Source: a virus | IMG/VR virus record: IMGVR_UViG_3300037117_000093 | Span: 1-58,168 of that record | Length of the DNA stretch: 58,168 nt | Reading direction: 5' to 3' (one strand) | In this document: piece after piece, positions 55,872-58,168 of the stretch | How positions within the stretch are numbered: the stretch's first letter is position 1 | How the letters are laid out: every line of letters begins with the position of its first letter | Translations under genes and position numbers: made by a program | The notes under the pieces: model-generated | Database searches by the model: none | Seen by the model: the letters and a program-made list of their open reading frames with translations, nothing else | Told to the model about the DNA's origin: nothing

Positions 55872-56372
55872 TCAGAAATTTGTCGATGTCGGAAGTAGGA
55901 TGCGAACGGGAAGTACCAAAAGGCCCTGCCCATCGATATCCCCCGGATCGCGGACGTAGTTGCTCGCGGTCGGATCGATCCTGACCCAGCCGCTCGGGTC
56001 GAGCAAGCCGCCCAAGGTCTGTTCGTTGCGCGCGGTCCCCGGCGGCGGTTTCAGCACGGCCTCGATCGATCCGGTGAGCGTGTCGAGGATCTGATCGCCG
56101 ATGATGTCGTCATCGCCTGACGGGAAGAAAACCCATGCGCCGGCCAAAATGTAGATGCGAGGCGGTAGCCCACCGCCCCGGCGCTCATAGGTTTCGTGAT
56201 GTTGCGCTATAAACAAAGCGGGTTGCTGAGATTTGTCAATTGCTCCAAACATCTTCAACCGCTGAGACGCATAGGCCCACGTAGAAAATGAATTTATAGG
56301 CTCACCAAATGTCGCAGTTTTAAGCAAATTGAATAGTGACAACTTAACTTGCGATCTAAAATCAAGGGGCAT
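55872..56372 (-). CDS. Tail terminator/completion-like protein
   Basis: ATG 56372 overlaps the endonuclease gene stop by one base and gives 166 residues. 'MPLDFRSQVKLSLFNLLKTA', 'FIAQHHETYERRGGGLPPRI', 'GDQILDTLTGSIEAVLKPPP' and 'GLLVLPVRILLP' match the tail terminator or DUF3168-type fold (short alpha/beta). Context upstream of the tube gene fits. The N-terminus is AT-rich near the inserted endonuclease. Confidence 0.7.
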   Translation of the reverse strand: MPLDFRSQVKLSLFNLLKTATFGEPINSFSTWAYASQRLKMFGAIDKSQQPALFIAQHHETYERRGGGLPPRIYILAGAWVFFPSGDDDIIGDQILDTLTGSIEAVLKPPPGTARNEQTLGGLLDPSGWVRIDPTASNYVRDPGDIDGQGLLVLPVRILLPTSTNF

Positions 56373-56923
56373 TACGATATCCTGGCGAAATCGCCATGCA
56401 ACTCTTTTGCCGCCCTTACATATTTTGCCGCCCTTACATATGTCAAGTGCGCCGCTTCTGGTGTCGAGTGCAGCCCCAAATACTGCCGTTCTCCGTTGAG
56501 GGAAATCGCGGCTTGCCAATAATCCTTACCACTGCAGCAAACTTTGTAGACGCCCTTAAACCCGCTGGAGTTGTTGGACTGCGCGCGACGATTGCAAAGA
56601 TTTTCAGATCGGTTTGCTTCGCGAAGATTATCCCATGCGTTATTAGTTGTGTCTAAATCGATATGATCTATTTCATCAATCGGCCAAGCTCCGGTCATCC
56701 AAAGCCAAACCAACCGATGAGCAAAATAATGTTGGTAGTCGATGACGATAAGCACGCGCCCAATGGCATTCACGCAGCCGGCTTGTTTCCCCGCAAATCG
56801 GCCATTCCATTGCTTGCGTTGGTCAGATCGATGTCGCCAGCGGAAGATGCCAGTGATCGGATCGTAATCCAGAACCTCTCGTAACCGCTCTGCGGTCATG
56901 CCGTCCCGCCGCGCGGCTGTCAT
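56372..56923 (-). CDS. HNH endonuclease with AP2-like domain, second copy
   Basis: The 183-residue product (ATG 56923) begins 'MTAARRDGMTAERLREVLDY', has the HNH core 'HRLVWLWM...EIDHIDLDTTNNAWDNL' and an AP2-like end 'GFKGVYKVCCSGKDYWQAAI'. It interrupts the junction between two tail genes and is more AT-rich, as expected of a homing-type insert. The C-terminus carries a doubled YVRAAK due to an 18-bp tandem repeat. Confidence 0.85.
   Translation of the reverse strand: MTAARRDGMTAERLREVLDYDPITGIFRWRHRSDQRKQWNGRFAGKQAGCVNAIGRVLIVIDYQHYFAHRLVWLWMTGAWPIDEIDHIDLDTTNNAWDNLREANRSENLCNRRAQSNNSSGFKGVYKVCCSGKDYWQAAISLNGERQYLGLHSTPEAAHLTYVRAAKYVRAAKELHGDFARIS
56405..56440. repeat. 18-bp tandem duplication
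   Basis: TTTTGCCGCCCTTACATA occurs twice in a row, giving YVRAAKYVRAAK in the endonuclease. It is a recent slippage event. Confidence 0.85.
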
Positions 56924-57459
56924 GCGTTCGACCCTCCGCTCGCGACCCCGCGCGCCACGGCCGCCTTCAACTCGGCGAATATCGCCGGCCGCAGGTCCGC
57001 GAGGCTCGCCCGAGCATATGATCGCTCGGGGAGCGGCGGGTGATGCACCCGCATGGCGAACACCGTATCGCTCAGCGCCATCTTCCCGGACGCCAGCACG
57101 CTCGCCAGCGCCTTCCCACCGGACAGGAACGCCAGCACGCGCGCGTTGACCGGCACGATGTCATAGGCGGCCTTCCCGCCGTATTCCTGGACCCGCGCGT
57201 ATGGCGTCGGCCCGACCGAAACCTCGCCGGACACCTCGCCGAACCCGACTTCCACGCGGCTCTGCACCGATCCGACCAGCCGGCCCGATCGCGAGAACAG
57301 CGGATTGCCGCTCGTCAGCCGCTCGATGATCCGCGCCTTCAACTGCCCGGTCAGCATCTCGACGCTGGCGACGATCTCGGCCTCGACGCGCTCCGGCATC
57401 GCCGAAAGCGTGGCGACGACGTGATCCAGGTTCTCGATCTTGATTTCGATGTCGATCAC
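56920..57459 (-). CDS. HK97-gp10-like tail completion protein
   Basis: The 179-residue product (ATG 57459) has 'IKIENLDHVVATLSAMPERV', 'LKARIIERLTSGNPLFSRSG', 'VSVGPTPYARVQEYGGKAAY' and 'YARASLADLRPAIFAELKAA', the pattern of HK97 gp10/minor tail Z proteins. These connect head and tail. It is coupled to both neighbours. Confidence 0.82.
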   Translation of the reverse strand: MIDIEIKIENLDHVVATLSAMPERVEAEIVASVEMLTGQLKARIIERLTSGNPLFSRSGRLVGSVQSRVEVGFGEVSGEVSVGPTPYARVQEYGGKAAYDIVPVNARVLAFLSGGKALASVLASGKMALSDTVFAMRVHHPPLPERSYARASLADLRPAIFAELKAAVARGVASGGSNA

Positions 57460-57674
57460 GGCCGGCTCTCCACCGCGCTCTCGTAGACGCCCGTATGCCG
57501 GAACGCAGCCTCAAGCTGCCCGATCGCCGCGACCGTCGCCGCGGTCCCGTAGCGCTGCCAGAACGCGAGGATGCGGTCGGCGTCGATCGGGAACGGCGAG
57601 TGCGCGATCAGGCGCCGCGCCTCCGCGGGGAGGTCGTCGTAGGCCGAAAGCTCATCGCGGAAGTCAGCCGGCAT
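57456..57674 (-). CDS. Small tail-module protein, unknown
   Basis: The 72-residue product (ATG 57674) is helical ('DFRDELSAYDDLPAEARRLI', 'WQRYGTAATVAAIGQLEAAF') and overlaps the gp10-like gene by 4 bp. It may be a connector accessory. Confidence 0.6.
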   Translation of the reverse strand: MPADFRDELSAYDDLPAEARRLIAHSPFPIDADRILAFWQRYGTAATVAAIGQLEAAFRHTGVYESAVESRP

Positions 57675-57675
57675 A

Positions 57676-57795
57676 TCAGCGCTCGTGGTCGGAGGTTTCC
57701 CAATAGAGCGACCCGAATGGCGCGCTCCGATCGCAATCGCGATAGGGATCGTCGATCAGGAACGCCAGCGCGCGCAGCCAATTGGCGATCTTCAT
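57676..57795 (-). CDS. 39-residue protein between connector genes
   Basis: ATG 57795 opens MKIANWLRALAFLIDDPYRD... ending TSDHER, 1 bp from the next start. Composition is natural, and small proteins here are common in HK97-type phages. Confidence 0.5.
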   Translation of the reverse strand: MKIANWLRALAFLIDDPYRDCDRSAPFGSLYWETSDHER

Positions 57796-57806
57796 GCGCA
57801 GGCGGC

Positions 57807-58168
57807 TCAAACGGATGCTCCCATCGCAGGTGGGATGACGGAGCAATACGGCCCCAGCGTCGCCTGCACGAACTTGTTGATGGCCGAAAGATCGTAGGAC
57901 ATAACCTCTTGCCCGGCAAGCGACTGGCTGCGCACCCCGACGCGCCGCCGATACGACGCGCGCTCCGAAATGAACTCGATCGCAGCCTGCTCCACATCCG
58001 CCGGGATGAAGCCGTAGCTGATCAGCAACCCGGTCGAAACGTCCGCCGCGTTGAAGGTGTAGGCCGTGGTCGGCGATGATGGCGCGTCCGGCGCCGGCGC
58101 AACGTACTGTCCGACACCTGGCGCGCCGCTTGTGATGGCCGTCAGCGCGGCGCCGGCCCCGGCATAGG
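57807..58168 (-). CDS. Head-tail connector protein (gp6-like), N-terminus beyond right edge
   Basis: The frame is open to the edge and shows 120 residues: a Gly/Ala-rich start, 'AYTFNAADVSTGLLISYGFI', 'PADVEQAAIEFISERASYRR', 'SYDLSAINKFVQATLGPYCS' and 'VIPPAMGASV'. This is the helical pattern of HK97 gp6-type adaptor proteins (usually 100-200 residues). Major capsid and protease genes would normally lie just upstream, outside the window. Confidence 0.72.
   Translation of the reverse strand, partial: YAGAGAALTAITSGAPGVGQYVAPAPDAPSSPTTAYTFNAADVSTGLLISYGFIPADVEQAAIEFISERASYRRRVGVRSQSLAGQEVMSYDLSAINKFVQATLGPYCSVIPPAMGASV

Noticed and set aside
1-58168. Closed circular genome by joining the two ends
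   Set aside because: The left-edge gene would reach a stop soon after joining, which is compatible with circularity, but no overlap or terminal repeat is visible and the expected head genes would then be missing.

Overview
This window is part of the genome of a GC-rich, long-tailed dsDNA phage or prophage. The gene families (GcrA-like and GapR-like small proteins, HIRAN, YkgJ-type Cys clusters, a gene-transfer-agent-type tail tip) point to a host in the Alphaproteobacteria, possibly Rhizobiales or relatives; this is inference from protein style, not a database match. A long tape measure protein and a G/GT frameshift gene pair suggest siphovirus-like morphology. Both edges cut through genes. 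No major capsid protein, prohead protease, DNA polymerase or integrase was recognised, so part of the genome probably lies outside the window.

Layout. (1) 1-14.7 kb, minus strand: reading downstream, a small leading gene, terminase small and large subunits, a frameshifted small gene, a zinc-ribbon plus bacterial ubiquitin-like (multi-ubiquitin family) protein, a portal fused to an inorganic-pyrophosphatase-like domain, a decoration-type protein, a TPR glycosyltransferase, a DUF5672-type transferase, a SAM methyltransferase, a spanin-like pair, small paralogous proteins, and a large tail spike with a signal peptide. (2) 14.8-19.0 kb, minus strand: a Cys-cluster protein, a roughly 0.7 kb GC-rich non-coding block able to fold strongly, a DEAH-type helicase and a GcrA-like HTH protein. 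(3) 19.2-22.7 kb, plus strand: a dense run of short early genes of mostly unknown function. (4) 22.8-34.6 kb, minus strand: the replication, recombination and modification block. It holds a RepA-type hexameric ATPase, a beta-class DNA methyltransferase with an adjacent HNH-AP2 endonuclease, an SNF2-type helicase, a CHC2/Toprim primase, a C5-cytosine methyltransferase interrupted by an intein at its catalytic Pro-Cys motif, small Zn proteins, a HAD phosphatase, a RuvC-like resolvase, a GapR-like/AT-hook protein and a two-HTH regulator. (5) 34.6-39.9 kb, plus strand: a second early operon with micro-ORFs, a protein built from 60-bp tandem repeats, a coiled-coil protein, a HIRAN protein and a RecT annealase with a long extension. 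(6) 39.9-58.2 kb, minus strand: the lysis cassette (permuted papain-like peptidase, lipoprotein, holin-like protein, muramidase) downstream of the tail operon (connector, tail completion proteins, tail tube protein, G/GT chaperones, tape measure with a lysozyme domain, DUF2460, DUF2163, NlpC/P60 and tail-tip proteins).

How it fits together. The two plus-strand early operons start from almost identical operator-promoter modules (19093-19150 and 34579-34637), each divergent from a minus-strand gene encoding a DNA-binding or unknown protein. The HTH regulator next to the second module is a good candidate to control both. Late genes are separated by recurrent hairpins ending in a CTTTTC-type tail. 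The most unusual features are the ubiquitin-like protein between terminase and portal, the portal-pyrophosphatase fusion, the intein in the C5 methyltransferase active site, the repeated control module and the 60-bp repeat gene.
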